Below are positions 31,568 through 42,845 of a stretch of DNA of 64,000 nucleotides, piece by piece. The stretch spans positions 727,803 to 791,802 of the forward strand of contig JARFIW010001366.1 of NCBI GenBank assembly GCA_036346225.1. The letters are read 5' to 3'. The position numbers and the translations under genes were made by a program. The notes beneath the pieces were generated by a model. It ran no database searches and was not told the DNA's origin. It saw nothing but the letters and a program-made list of their open reading frames with translations. The stretch's first letter is position 1; each line of letters opens with the position of its first letter. Source of the stretch: Platerodrilus igneus. Its lineage: Eukaryota; Arthropoda; Insecta; Coleoptera; Lycidae.

Positions 31568-32030
31568 ACCAGTTTTTAATTTTCTTATAGAAAAATGTCT
31601 TCCTTTACTTGTGATGTCTGTGGTGCAGCTTTCTCGAGAAGCGATAGTTTAAAACGACACCAGCTCCAACAACATGGGTTGATGTCAAATGGAAAGCCCG
31701 GCTTGTTCGCCTGCGAAGTGTGCCCGGCATCCTTCTCGCGGGAGAACAGCCTAAAACGGCACAAGGATGCCAAGCATGGTGTGGTTGTTCCCGTTACAGG
31801 TCCATCCGGAATCAAACGAGCTGCTGCGCCGACCGTTGATGGACCTGCTCTCAAGAGACTGCGAAGATGCGAGGAGTGTGGTGTGGATGTAACCAACTTG
31901 GCAGCCCACCAGCGCTCCAACGCGCACAAGACTGCTGCTAGCCGTGTCCTGGATAGGGGTGTGGAAGTAGTGAGCACCGCATTCAAAAGTCGAATTGCAA
32001 CATACCGAATTAATAATGTTGACTCTACAA

Positions 32031-32082
32031 GTACGTATTTTTTCTTTTATAAGTATTTAGTGTTTAACTTAGTTATTTCTAG
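32031..32082 (+). other. Intron 1 of the Polinton polymerase gene (52 bp)
   Basis: Donor GTACGT at 32031, acceptor TTATTTCTAG ending at 32082. The preceding exon ends in phase 1 and the following one starts in the matching phase. Reading across it joins the zinc-finger exon to a second exon in one open frame, whereas reading through the intron gives an alternative frame with stops. Confidence 0.8.
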
Positions 32083-32346
32083 GTATCCTAGACTTCCTCC
32101 GCAACCAGAGGGAAAGGTTCATAACCTTAGTCGGGGAACAGTTGAATATACACACCTCCCTAAAGGTGAACCTGGAGGTGTTTGGTGGATACACCAAGAT
32201 GGGTGTGTCAGAGGGTGTTGAAGATGTGAAATCCTTCAACACCCTAAACTTGGTTATCACATCATCCAGCGATCTGGGGGAGCTATACAACTCCTTTGTG
32301 GAAAGGATGTCGGCTAAGTCAGATGAGTTCCAAGAACGAGATTCTG

Positions 32347-32396
32347 GTAAGTTTTGAAAAATTATTATTATTTTGTTTCTAATTTTTAAATTTTAG
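32347..32396 (+). other. Intron 2 of the Polinton polymerase gene (50 bp)
   Basis: Donor GTAAGT at 32347, T-rich tract and acceptor TTTTAG ending at 32396. The phase is conserved (phase 1), so exon 2 (32083-32346) links in frame with the long exon starting at 32397. The splice falls in a D-S-G/W-x-L segment just before YLEVNINKYKPLRGGSYI. Confidence 0.85.
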
Positions 32397-33760
32397 GATG
32401 GAGTCTGAAAAGTGTGCTATACTTAGAGGTGAATATTAACAAGTATAAACCTCTTCGTGGGGGGTCCTACATTGAGTTTCCCAAATGGATAAGGGAGAAA
32501 CATGCCGTTGTTAACGTGCAGAACAACGATGACGCATGCTTTGCCTGGAGCGTGGTAGCAGCTCTTCATCCTGTTAACGAGCACACTTATCGTGTATCGA
32601 GCTATCCGCACTACTCGACTGTACTCGACGTAACAGGAGTGCAGTTCCCGATGTCGATTAAGGAGATACCTAAGTTCGAGGAACAAAACGACATCAGCGT
32701 CAACGTTTTTGGTATAGAAGGCAAGTCCATTATCGGACCCCTCCACTTTACAGCACGCAAGAGGGATCGACATGTCAACCTTTTGTACATCCAGAATGAG
32801 AATAACACACACTACTGTTTGATCAAGGATTTGGGGAAGCTAGTGAGAAAACAGCTGTCTAAGTATGACGGGTACAAATGGGTTTGCGATGGATGTCTTG
32901 TCCTTTTTCGCAGCGAGGAGCAACTTGCTAAACATACCGAACAAGACAGTAATCACGTTGCGACAAAGATGTCCAACCACTTCAACAACATATTAGAGTT
33001 TACGAACGTGCACAAGCAAATGAGGGTGCCGTTCGTGATTTACGCGGACTTTGAAAGCGTGTTGAAGCCCATTTCTTCGGCAGCACAGGATCCCTCCCCT
33101 TCCTTTACTAACAGCACCCACTAACACGAACCATACAGCTTCGCCTATTACGTTAAATGCTCCTACGACGAGGATTTGGATAAGTTTGAATTGTACAGAG
33201 GAGTTGATGCCGCTAAAGTGTTTATACAGAAGTTGAAGGAGGAAACCCGCAGATTAGGTAAAATCCTTAAAACTAATGTACCGATGACAGCGTTGGAACC
33301 TTTAGGCGAGTTATTATACTATATGGTAGATGATTGTGGTATCTGCAAGAAACCATTGGGAGACGATCGAGTAAGGGACCACTGCCATCTTACAGGGAAA
33401 TTCCGCTTCGCAGCACATCGCCAATGCAACATCCAATACCGGATGCCAAATTTCATACCGGTCGTATTCCACAACCTTACAGGATATGATTCCCATTTTA
33501 TTGTGAAGGAATTGGGGTGCGATAAGGAGCGCATTACAGTGATCCCAAATAACAAAGAACGTTTCATTTCTTTCACAAAGCATGTGAGGTTATATGACGA
33601 AGAACCAGACGTAGAAGAAGTTGATGATGAATCTAACAATTCCACAGTTCAGCTGCGATTCATCGATTCCCTGCGTTTCATGGCATCGTCCATGGACAAG
33701 TTGGTGAAAAATTTGGAATGCGAGCAGTTTGTTGAGACGAAAATTCGATTGTTTTATTGA

Positions 33761-34980
33761 ACGAGCTACTAACTAAAACTTCAACTAATTACATATGCAT
33801 AACAAAATATAAAGTAAATAACCTTATGTACAAAAGGGCGCCACCATGGGAATTAAACGGCCCATGGACCAATCGCGGTAATAGCTCTCGTCTCACTTTG
33901 TTCGTGGGCGATGAACCAAAATGGCAGAACAGAAAATAAGTCACTTATAGTCTCCGGCTAGCACAAACACAACTTAACTAAACTTAACTAACAAACATAT
34001 TTTGAATAGATACAGTTCTAGGTGTACACAACCCAATAACAAAATTTATTAATGCTACCCTAGTCTAATTAATCTTGCATAGTGCGACGACCCTTTTTAA
34101 CCACGGGGTCATCTACACCATGAAAAATACGACCTTCTCAAGGGTCAAATAGTACCGTAACTTGACTTCGGGCCTGAGCTTTGCATTCTCAGGTAGTCTC
34201 GTGGATTAGTGATTAACGGCCTCTGACACCGTCGAAACACAATATAATAGAAGACCCTTCTAAAACGATGCGGTCTCCAAAGCAATAATCAAACGGATCA
34301 ATTTACTTGAACTGGGCATTCACCCGGAGTTGTATTTTATGGAAGTCGACAAATACTGTTTTCAAACAAATAACTGACTTATGCTGCATAACACAGCCTT
34401 GAGTTCATAGTAATATCACATATACTAATTACTTACTCAGAGAAATAAATAACTTAAAACATAACGGCCCGCACTTGACTTCAGAGAAATAAACACATCA
34501 CTAGTAACCGTTAGCTTTAACCTCTAACGCGTCTGGAAATAAACAACCCCGATTCCCACCGGCTCGCATCCTTATATACATTTCAGTTAATTGAAAAATA
34601 CTCCTTTCTTGGCGCTCTTACTCGGCTTAGGATGCGCCGGTCGTAAATCTTTAAAATTAATTAAAACTGTCAATGCCTAAGATAAACCCCACACGTAGCT
34701 CTCAGAATTGATTTTAGTTGAGTGCTCAGCTAATTGAAAAATTGCTTTAGACCACCTTGACATAAATAGGATCCTAACGCATGATTGACATCTAATCATA
34801 GATATGGGCTAATCTGACATATTTAGTGCCCTTAAAGTAAGTGCCTTTAGAAAAATTGATTAACTCTTGGATTAGATCTTTCTGGGAACTTCGCTGAGAA
34901 GCTACTTGGGTGATCCTGCAGCCGCTACAATTCTAATAATTAGCATGCTAAAATTAAACTAGAAACTAACTATTTTTAGG
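33761..34980. other. Unidentified 1.2 kb segment inside the polymerase gene
   Basis: The polymerase reading ends abruptly at 33760 and resumes after about 34980. The DNA between has no open frame of note, no LTR pair and no clear inverted repeats or target duplication. The conserved palm motif expected here is missing, so this is insertion with deletion rather than a clean insertion. A solo LTR of an unknown family is possible. ATTTTTAG at 34971-34978 looks like a splice acceptor but no matching donor was found. Confidence 0.45.
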
Positions 34981-36052
34981 AATACTAGAACTATTGGAGC
35001 TTATTAAAACAGTATGTTACACATGGTACCCCCCAACACCATCCTCCAAGACTCCGAAGCTACTCGCCACGTTGCTCAACAAGAGTCATTACATCATACA
35101 CTACAGAAACCTGCAGCAGGCGCTACGTAATGGTCTTAGACTCACCGGCATCCATCGAGTATTGGAATTCGACCAATCGCCTTGGTTAAAACCCTACATC
35201 GATTTGAACACCACCCTTAGGAGATCCGCTAGAAATGCGTTTGAAAAAGACTTTTTTAAATTAATGAATAACGCAGTCTTTGGAAAAACGATGGAGAATG
35301 TCGACAAGAGGGTGGATGTGAAGATAATTACGCGGTGGGGGCACGATGGACAAAAATTGTGCGCGAGTGGTCTTATCGCCCGCCCAAACTTTCACAGTAG
35401 TATAGTGCTAGGTGAGGATTTGGTTATTATACAGATGGATAGGGTAAAAGTCACTTACAACAAGCCCATATATATGCAGGTTTTTCAGTTTTAGATATTT
35501 CAAAGACCCTCATGTATGAATTCCATTATAACACCATGAAACATTTGTATGGATCCAAACTCTCACTACTTTATACAGACACTGACTCTTTAGTGTATAG
35601 TGTGGAAACAAAAGACTTGTATAGTGATATTAGTGCAAACATTAACAATTTTGATACGAGCGATTACCCTCGAGACAACAAATACAATATACCACTTGTG
35701 AACAAAAAGATTCCCGGCAAGTTTAAGGACGAATTCAACGGCGACTTGGTGTTACAATTTGTTGGGACTAGGGCCAAGTCGTATTGCATCATTAGTGAGA
35801 AGGATGTAATTAAAAAGAATAAGGGGGTATCGCGTGGTGTGGTGGCGGAGATTAGTGTGGATAGTTTTAAGGACATTGTGCATAATATATCTGGTGCCCT
35901 TATGCATAGCATGGTATGTATTCGGAGTAAAAAAACACGATTTGTACACCCAATTAAATAATAAAATTAGTTCATCGGCAGAAGATGATAAAAGGTACGT
36001 CATCCCTGGTAGTACTTCCACATATGCATGGGGGCATAAGGATATTAGATAG

Positions 36053-36504
36053 TTGCTCATATTTGTATTTATTTTAGTGTGTATATATAGTATATAAGTT
36101 AGTTATAAGCATACATACCATCCCCATCCTTAATAATTTCCTTCGTTCCCGGCGATATGTGTTTACCTCCACGTGGTCTCGCCGGACGGTAAAACATATT
36201 GTTGGATTAACAACAATATGTCTTATTGACTGAAAACACGTTTCCTCCCTTTTACATTAATCTCTTTTTATTACAGGTCTATTTTAAACAACACATTAAT
36301 TTCTATTTTTTGTTGCGGGTTAAACTAATTGAATTCGACTACACACAGGAAATAATGTTATACTTTGTAAAAATTGTAATTAGTTTATTAAACTGTAAAT
36401 CGGATAATATAAATTATTAAAATTTTGTGTGCTTATTTCTTTGTATTGGTTAAAGGACTGTAGATATTAAAAAGGGGAGGTGATTAGGAATTGATCTTGG
36501 TACA
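36053..36504. other. Right subterminal DNA of the Polinton, no gene
   Basis: AT-rich sequence after the polymerase stop. It contains TCCACGTGGT near 36173 and the TTAACAACAATATGTCTTATTGA block at about 36208, both also present in the older relic (7785 and 10490). 36380-36456 is inverted with respect to 12333-12400. Confidence 0.6.
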
Positions 36505-36856
36505 AAATCTTAAAATTGGGGTAGCTCCTTTAGGGATGGTGCTATCTGAAAAATTCCTAAAGGTTCGGGTAGCTGAGAAAAATCTAATATTAATTGATAC
36601 CAAACAAGATAGGTTTATCTCGAAAGATGAAAAATGGTTAGTCGAAGAAAACTATTTGGTCCAGAATGTTAGCGGTAAAAAAAATCTTAAAAATAGGTTT
36701 ATCTCGTGTGTGGAAATGTGGATGCTTGTGGAAATGCGGAGCTGAATCTCCTCATTTCCTCCTTATGGGAATTTATATGTAAATTTGGTCCAGATGTGTG
36801 TGGAAATGTGGATGCTGGTGGAAATGTGGGACCAGTATTGCCAATTATACTCTACT
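36505..36856. repeat. Polinton right terminal inverted repeat
   Basis: Inverse of 11757-12108. Ends ...GCCAATTATACTCTACT. The frame 36491-36745 is repeat DNA read as protein. Confidence 0.9.
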
Positions 36857-36862
36857 GTCTAC
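36857..36862. repeat. Target-site duplication GTCTAC, right copy
   Basis: Follows the right terminus directly. Harbinger DNA continues at 36863 (TCAATATAAGTATTAAATAAAATG), the same as copy B from 55613. Confidence 0.93.
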
Positions 36863-36886
36863 TCAATATAAGTATTAAATAAAATG

Positions 36887-37345
36887 TTACTGTACAGTTG
36901 AATTATTTCGATCTAACATTACAATGTCCCCTTCGTTAGTTACTAAACAGTCGTCACTATTAATAAATACATCCCTCATATCTGGATGTTCTCCATCTTC
37001 TTGTTGAACAATATGACTAGTAAGGGGTGAATGTTGCACATTTAAGGATTGCTCCTTTTTCCATACTTTAAGTTCTAGCTTACGTACTTGAAGCTCAAGT
37101 GTTCTCTTCTTCAGAGATTCGAGCATGAGCGTATCTTCACCAAGGTTTACAAGTATTTTTTTGTGAATCCTATATACACAAAATTGATACATCAATTTTG
37201 TTACTACTATCTATTATTTTATTACTCTAATAACTAACATTTATATCAGTTTTTGATTACTAGTACTAAATCAAAACATACCTCAGGGGTTAGTGATTTT
37301 ATCCTCTTGCGTGGCCAATTGTTTCTTACATATTCCATCATTTAC
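36887..37345 (-). pseudogene. Second Harbinger gene, C-terminal coiled-coil part and a small upstream exon (copy A)
   Basis: A frame ending at 36887 encodes a heptad-like coiled coil (MLESLKKRTLELQVRKLELK) followed by an acidic tail. A separate short segment, 37341-37282 on the minus strand, starts ATGATG and ends at a good splice donor (GAG/GTATGT). It encodes a basic stretch (NNWPRKRIKS). The exon phases do not join cleanly, so the model is incomplete. PIF/Harbinger elements carry a second gene for a Myb/SANT-like DNA-binding partner of the transposase, often with a C-terminal coiled coil. That identity fits position and orientation, but no clear Myb helix is seen here. Confidence 0.45.
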
Positions 37346-37606
37346 ATTATCATTACAAGTATTTACTAAACTCTCGTCAGGTTCAATAGGCTTTTGAACA
37401 ACAGCTGCAATAGAACTACAAAGGAATACTAATTTTATTAGCGAATTTTATTAAACAGGTCCCTGAAGTCATGCCTATTCTTATAAAATGTGGATATCAT
37501 AATAATAAAACATGTTTGAACTTTTTTTTAATTAACACAAACAATTATAAAAAAGTAAGTTAAACATAATTTTCAAAAAAAATCCGGAATATATCGATTG
37601 TCTGTA

Positions 37607-37670
37607 CATCATCATCATTAGGTTTTCAGTCCTGGAACTGGTTAGACGCGTACCCTCATTGTTTCCTATT
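37607..37670 (-). mobile_element. 5'-truncated RTE tail (copy A)
   Basis: The reverse complement matches the last 60-odd bases of the RTE elements (CAATGA...TACGCGTCTAACCAG...CTGAAGACCTAATGATGATG), including the ATG-repeat tail. The same fragment is at 60682-60748 in copy B, so it inserted before the block was duplicated. Confidence 0.8.
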
Positions 37671-39748
37671 TGCTGATGTTTGCGACCCATTGGAAGAAGG
37701 TGAAACATTGCATGGTATAGTGTCTAAAAATAAGAAATTGTTGTATTTGTGTATATCTTATATGGATAAAAAAGGGTTAATTTACAACTATTTAACTAGT
37801 GCGATTCGAAAATAAATGATTGCCTTAATGGAAGTAGTATAACGGTCTTATATACCCAGAATATTTTAACCTAATCGAATTAATAATAACAAAATCATGG
37901 TAAGTTGAAGGCACCATAAATTATAGGTTGCACATTTTAAAGAAATTAATTAATAAAAGGTAAATTTAAAATTTTTAAATTGCTTTTTTGTCATTAATCC
38001 AATTCGGTAGAAATTTTCTAGAACTATGAAAATTTGTAATGTATGTCAGATATAAGAATTATAAAAAAGTAGCACTAATCATTAAAAACATAAGTATTAC
38101 TTGATGTTGAAGGTACAAATATATCCACATAAGAGCAGGAGTAACTTCCTTTAGAAAAATCATTTTGGAACCTTCTTTAGTATTAATTGTAGTATCTGAA
38201 AGACAACATAATAAATTAGATGCAATAGAAAATGTTTTTTATATAGTTTACAATTTTTATACACCTTGACTGAATCCATAGCCAGTAAATCTTACCGATT
38301 ACATGCTGCTAACCATTCCTCACATCTGTGGAAGTAGAAATATTGTAATGAAGAACTAAAAGTGCAGCCTTTCCAGGACAATATGTGCTATAGACACAGA
38401 TTATCTTATATTAATGGTAAATCTGTGTAGGAACTATTCTTGCTCGATCAATTAATGGGAATCGAAACATAGAGATATTGTTTGAAGATTTTGTGGAACA
38501 CCCTCGAAAGCACAAAATGTGTCACCTTCTTCATTTTTTCTGTCCATATTGATTGTTAAACGCTAAATAAACAATACTTACAACAATACGAATCATCCAA
38601 ATAAAAAGTTAGGTTAACGACAAGAAAACTTTAGGTTGATTAAAAAATCCCTTATTTGGACTATACGCAAAGAAAATACTTAAGTGGAAAACTCTAGCCT
38701 TCGCATCTGTAAGATGTGGACAATCTGTGATAAGGCCTAAGAAGTTTTGTTGTTTCTTAACTGTTCCCACAGCTGTGGGTTTGAGATCATGTTAGTGGTA
38801 CAATAATCAGAATAGTTATTTACAAAGAGAAATGACATCATGTAAAATTCTCAAGAGGAAATTAAAAATTTTATTATGTGACATCTAACGGATAATAATT
38901 ATAACAGAAATTAATATCATTACAGATTAAATATGTAATTTGATTTTGCCATGGTAAATACTATATGAATAAGTGAAATGAACAGTTCTGAAATTAAATA
39001 TTCAGGTTATTAAACATATTTTTATTTATTTTTGAGTACCTTTCAAGGTATATTAAAATATAACATATATGCATTTTTTTAACAAAGCGATTTCTAGGGT
39101 TTATTAAAACACAGGCAGGCATCATAGATAAATAATAGGAGATCATCCAATAGATAGGGATGAATGGGAACTAAAGGGTCGATTCTGTGCACTTCTGTAA
39201 CGGTCTGTAAGACAATCTGTAGCTTTACAGGATAATTGCTATTCGATACGCGACTGTGCTTACAAAAACCTATAAATGTCTTACAGATGTAAATATTTAG
39301 CACGCGTGTAGTATTGTTACAGGTGAATATCCTTTTTATTGTTTGCTGTATTAAAAATACTAAAAATGAACAATCAGGCAGTTGCAATATTCATTGTAGT
39401 GTTAATAGAAGAGGAAAATGATAGGTTATAAATTGTAAAACGCCGATGCTCAATTTACCACAGAGTGGATTTAATATGCCAACTAAAATCCACTACAATG
39501 ACATCATTAAAGTATTGACATTATTATTTCCAGCTATCGAATTATGATGTTTCCCTCTTTATATATGTGTTAAAGTCACTACAAATACAAAACAAAACAA
39601 AAGCCCTACTTTGGTTCAGTTTGATCTTTGGTTGCAGTCATCTATTGTAAATTATTCTCGAAACTAAACCTAACTTCAAATGTTTGAAAGAAGAAGGTAC
39701 AATTTCAGTAAAATTGCAAATTGTGGTTTTGTTTGAATGTGTTGTACA
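37671..39748. other. Rest of duplicated block A, no gene
   Basis: AT-rich DNA that matches 60749-62501. Small open frames (39094-39387 minus) are interrupted or shifted in the other copy, which argues against coding. About 270 bp at 38450-38725 is absent from copy B. Confidence 0.6.
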
Positions 39749-41930
39749 GAATGTAACAACACACTGTGTGACCAACTAATTCAATAGAATGGTATAGCCT
39801 TGGATAATGAAGAAGTAATGTTTAATTCAGAGCAAGGTATGTAATAAATGCAACTATATGAGAAAAGTACCTAGTTCAAGTATATTTCTACTTGTTGATT
39901 CTGTTAATATAAGTTAATAAGTACCAATTTTAGATTTCTTCAATTGGAAAACTTTCAAAAATTTACATCACACTATGTCTTAGGCAGTAAAAAAACGGTA
40001 CTAACTAATGTTGATAAAAGAGATATTATACTTGTCATACAAATTAACAAAAAAAAGTTGTAGAAAAACGTCAGAGCTGAAAAAGACATGCATAGTTATA
40101 AAATTGGAGCAATATATGCTTCCAGTATTGAAATTTTGAATAAAGTTAGTACCTACAATTATACTGTTACCTTTTTAAAAAACTCATGTTGGCTATACAC
40201 TTGATGTTGGCCGAACTTTTTCTCAATAAGGCAAAGAAAATTGAAATTGCAGGTATGTTAACTAAACTTGTAGCATATTTATACAATAATACTTTTAGGT
40301 AAATCAAAGCAGGATATCTCTTTTCAACATGTACTAGATGAAATAAGAGATTCAAATAAGGAATGACATTATGAACAAGTTCTTTTGTTAATAGGAAAAT
40401 ATTTGTATAATATTGCCTGTTATCTTAACTTCTCCAGGTGTGGCAACACCCCCGCCAAAGTCGAGTTTTAAAGAGGTGCTGCTGTGTACCTTTCCTCGAA
40501 GCGTTTCACCATATTTTTAAACCAAGATATCTTTGGTCTGGAGAACACTAGAAGGTTCAAGCTTTTAGGAAAGAATCTTTATAACTTTACTTTTATAGAA
40601 GTTATTAACACGCAAAGTTTGTTGTTTTCGTCACCCGCTCACGCATGTATATCATAAGTGTAGAGTACTTCTCGTTACACTAGGAGGCTGAAATTTGTTG
40701 TGCAGTATGGGTTTAACGTAAAAGTAGCGACAAAATAAAAAAATTGGTGACTTGTTGCTTTGGCTTATTTATATCTTAACAATAAATGTTTTTGATGAGA
40801 TTCATTATTTCACCAGACGTTATAATGATGAGGCTGTTAGTGTTAAAGTACGGTTTAATGAAATGAAATCATTTAATATTCATGAATAATATCCATACAA
40901 AAGATCTTCAATGCACTATAGTATCCACAATAACATGGTGTACTATGATAATAATAACAAATGTATTCTGGTATTGCATATGCTTAAAAAGATTTTGTAA
41001 ATTTCATAACATGATTTTTTTTTATAAAAGCCATTAAGTATTAAAATGCCAATTTTTCTATTTTTCTCTTATTATTCTCATATTTGTTAATAGTTACATA
41101 TTATAGCTCAACTTTTATAGATTGTATTAGTAGCATAAATGTTTTGTGAGATCTGTTTGTTTTCCATATATATAATAAAAGTACTAAATAATAGGTTTGT
41201 TGAATACACTATGGGCATATTTATCACGATTGTTATCTTGTCGACTGTAAAAAGGTGTCTGGTATCCTACTGGTATTGGGCAACTGGTATAGAATACTCA
41301 ATATTAATTTACCTTACTTGAATGCCTTTATATCATTTTAATTTTACCTTGTTAGTATTTGTACTGATAAAAATGCTCATTCAAATCCCTAGAATTCTAA
41401 TTTTTTTAATCCCATATGGGATCTAAAGCGTTTCCATAGCAATAACTAAAAAATTACAAACTAGAGTAAATTGTCTTTGACTTTTTTGTAAAAAACACAA
41501 ACAACTTTACAGACACACCACTGTAACATCCCAGACAACGCAATAATGTTTACAAAATATATTAAGAATATACCTCAAGTATATTTGAATGTTCTTAGTA
41601 TGTGACCACAAAATGAGAGAACATTTTAGGGAACTTCTCAGAATGTCAACTCTAGACTGTTTAGAACATTCTAAAAAGGTATCTATCTATAAGTGTATTC
41701 TACGTTCATCCTAGGCATTATGATGTATATTCTTAGGAAATCTTTAGAATACTAAAACGAACATACCTTGGATGTCATAAAGATACACTTTAGTAAATTA
41801 TTAGTAGATACTATTAAGATCACTAGAACAATCTAATGACAATCCAAAATGATTATAAAAATTTCCTAGAATGTTCTGAATGTTGTCACCCAGCACTTGA
41901 TTATAATATACTGAATACATTCTCATTCCC
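39749..41930. other. Unique AT-rich DNA, nothing recognised
   Basis: No supported open frame, RNA gene or repeat pair. The longest frames (40167-40355 and 41139-41321) are about 60 codons without motifs. Confidence 0.5.
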
Positions 41931-42619
41931 TTGATTGCATTTTTTACCTACCAAGTTTTACTTGTTGTTTCATCTACCCCCGCCGCTTTATCGTTCTTTA
42001 GAGTTCTCACCACCTTCCATATCATATCTATACTGCATTTGAACTTTCTACTATTACCTACGTTTTCGGTCAGTATATTACTGCCCTCTGCATCATCCAT
42101 GCACTCATCTGTACCTATCTTGCCACCACTACACAGCATCTTAAAAAATTTTTCGAACAGTTTCTCACACTTGCTTCGTCCCAAAAAATTCATTTCTACT
42201 GTTAACAACGCCATTCACATGCTTGATTCCACTTTTTCTTGTCTTCCTTACCCATTTTCAAAACGTTTTTATTTTCTTCAAAATCACTCTGCATTTTTTC
42301 ACCCTCCCTATCCCTCAGTTCCTCTTCACTTGCCTTCACTATTTCTTTTGCATATCGTCTTTTCTCCTTATATACTACCTGAAGTTACTCTCTTAACACA
42401 ACATCTTTTTCTGCAATCACTCTCTTATATGCCACTTTCAATTTCTCGACAACTTTTCTGATCTTACAATTCCACCATGCATTTTTATAACATATACTAA
42501 TCATTGTCGTTCCGCATACCTCCAAAGCACATTTCACTACACTGTTTTTCAAGCAATCCCTTGCTTTCTCCACATCTTCAAACTTCAGAGCATTATATCA
42601 TTCCTGTTTTCAGTCATAG

Positions 42620-42670
<51 letters not shown>

Positions 42671-42803
42671 ACATAACATACTCTCTTTGAGTCGACTCTT
42701 CCAGCAAGCGTTCTACTTTCAATCTTGATTGTCCCACATTCTGCTCCACGCCCACTTTCGGTAAAGCTCTATTGTGGACAAAACTGAAAATGATCGGACC
42801 CAC
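41931..42803 (-). pseudogene. Non-LTR retrotransposon fragment (region before and into RT)
   Basis: The minus strand gives consecutive broken frames: 42803-42585, 42573-42385 and 42214-41948. The last includes MIWKVVRTLKNDKAAGVDE, the K-A-x-G-x-D motif at the start of LINE reverse transcriptases. The middle one has a charged helical segment (WWNCKIRKVVEKLKVAYKRV) of the kind found between endonuclease and RT. No catalytic A-D-D block is present, so the fragment is truncated. It is interrupted by a GA/TC microsatellite. It differs from the RTE family in copy B; CR1, Jockey or a related clade is possible. Confidence 0.6.
42622..42668. repeat. (CT)n microsatellite
   Basis: An uninterrupted CT array of about 23 units. 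Read on the minus strand it gives alternating Arg-Glu codons inside the LINE frame 42803-42585. Confidence 0.95.
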
Positions 42804-42845
42804 ACGCAGATCCTCGCGTCTTTTACAAGTTCTTTTAAACTTTCA

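Larger units (their letters stand above)
31595..36052 (+). pseudogene. Protein-primed family B DNA polymerase of the Polinton, spliced, broken
   Basis: ATG 31595 starts two C2H2 zinc fingers (FTCDVCGAAFSRSDSLKRH and FACEVCPASFSRENSLKRH) and a third degenerate one (RRCEECGVDV...). Introns follow at 32031-32082 and 32347-32396. Exon 3 carries a further finger (VCDGCLVLF), exonuclease motif I in FVIYADFES, an EndoVII/HNH-like Cys/His module (CGICKKPLGDDRVRDHCH) and exonuclease motif II in FHNLTGYDSHFIVKEL. After a 1.2 kb foreign segment the palm resumes with [14 protein letters not shown], the catalytic YTDTDSLVY and the AKSY block, ending in AWGHKDIR. Breaks: TAA at 33122-33124, loss of the first palm motif around 33760-34980, and frameshifts near 35475 and 35930. 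It would replicate the element from a terminal protein. Confidence 0.9.
11757..36856. mobile_element. Polinton/Maverick element (adintovirus-like), 15.8 kb without its Gypsy insert
   Basis: Structural evidence: 352-bp terminal inverted repeats, termini AG...CT, a 6-bp target duplication and an empty site in copy B. Gene evidence: rve integrase, protein-primed family B polymerase, packaging ATPase, adenain-type protease, major and minor capsid proteins. These together define Polintons and their viral relatives. Total span is 25,100 bp; subtracting the Gypsy element and its 4-bp duplication (22274-31571) leaves about 15.8 kb, the normal size. The leftward arm carries virion and integration genes, the rightward arm the polymerase. 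At least five genes carry stops or frameshifts while others are intact, so this is a decayed copy of a fairly recent insertion. Confidence 0.95.
434..37463 (+). mobile_element. PIF/Harbinger DNA transposon, copy A (split by two insertions)
   Basis: The left end reads GGGCCCTGTTTCATAAAA. The right end, read in reverse complement from 37463, is GGGACCTGTTTAATAAAA, a 16 of 18 match, so these are terminal inverted repeats. Inside are a HARBI1-like transposase on the plus strand and a second, convergent gene on the minus strand, the two-gene layout known for PIF/Harbinger. Without the inserted DNA the element is under 3 kb. A 3-bp target duplication is expected, but the flanks (ACT on the left, TGA on the right) do not match, so the exact ends are uncertain by a few bases. 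Confidence 0.65.
1..39748. repeat. Duplicated block, copy A (interrupted by nested insertions)
   Basis: Positions 1-1540, 11556-11756 and 36857-39748 align in order with copy B at 49519-62501. Similarity stops at the shared word TGTTGTAC at 39748 and 62501. The left end runs off the window, so the true start is unknown. The similarity extends beyond the Harbinger ends inside it, so this is either a segmental duplication or a larger repeat carrying a Harbinger. Copy A holds the older Polinton relic and the younger Polinton. Copy A also carries about 270 bp near 38450-38725 that copy B lacks. Confidence 0.8.

Noticed and set aside
41931..42461. 176-codon plus-strand frame
   Set aside because: It is antisense to the LINE fragment, whose minus-strand text has a reverse transcriptase motif; the plus frame is rich in F, S, L and P without a domain.
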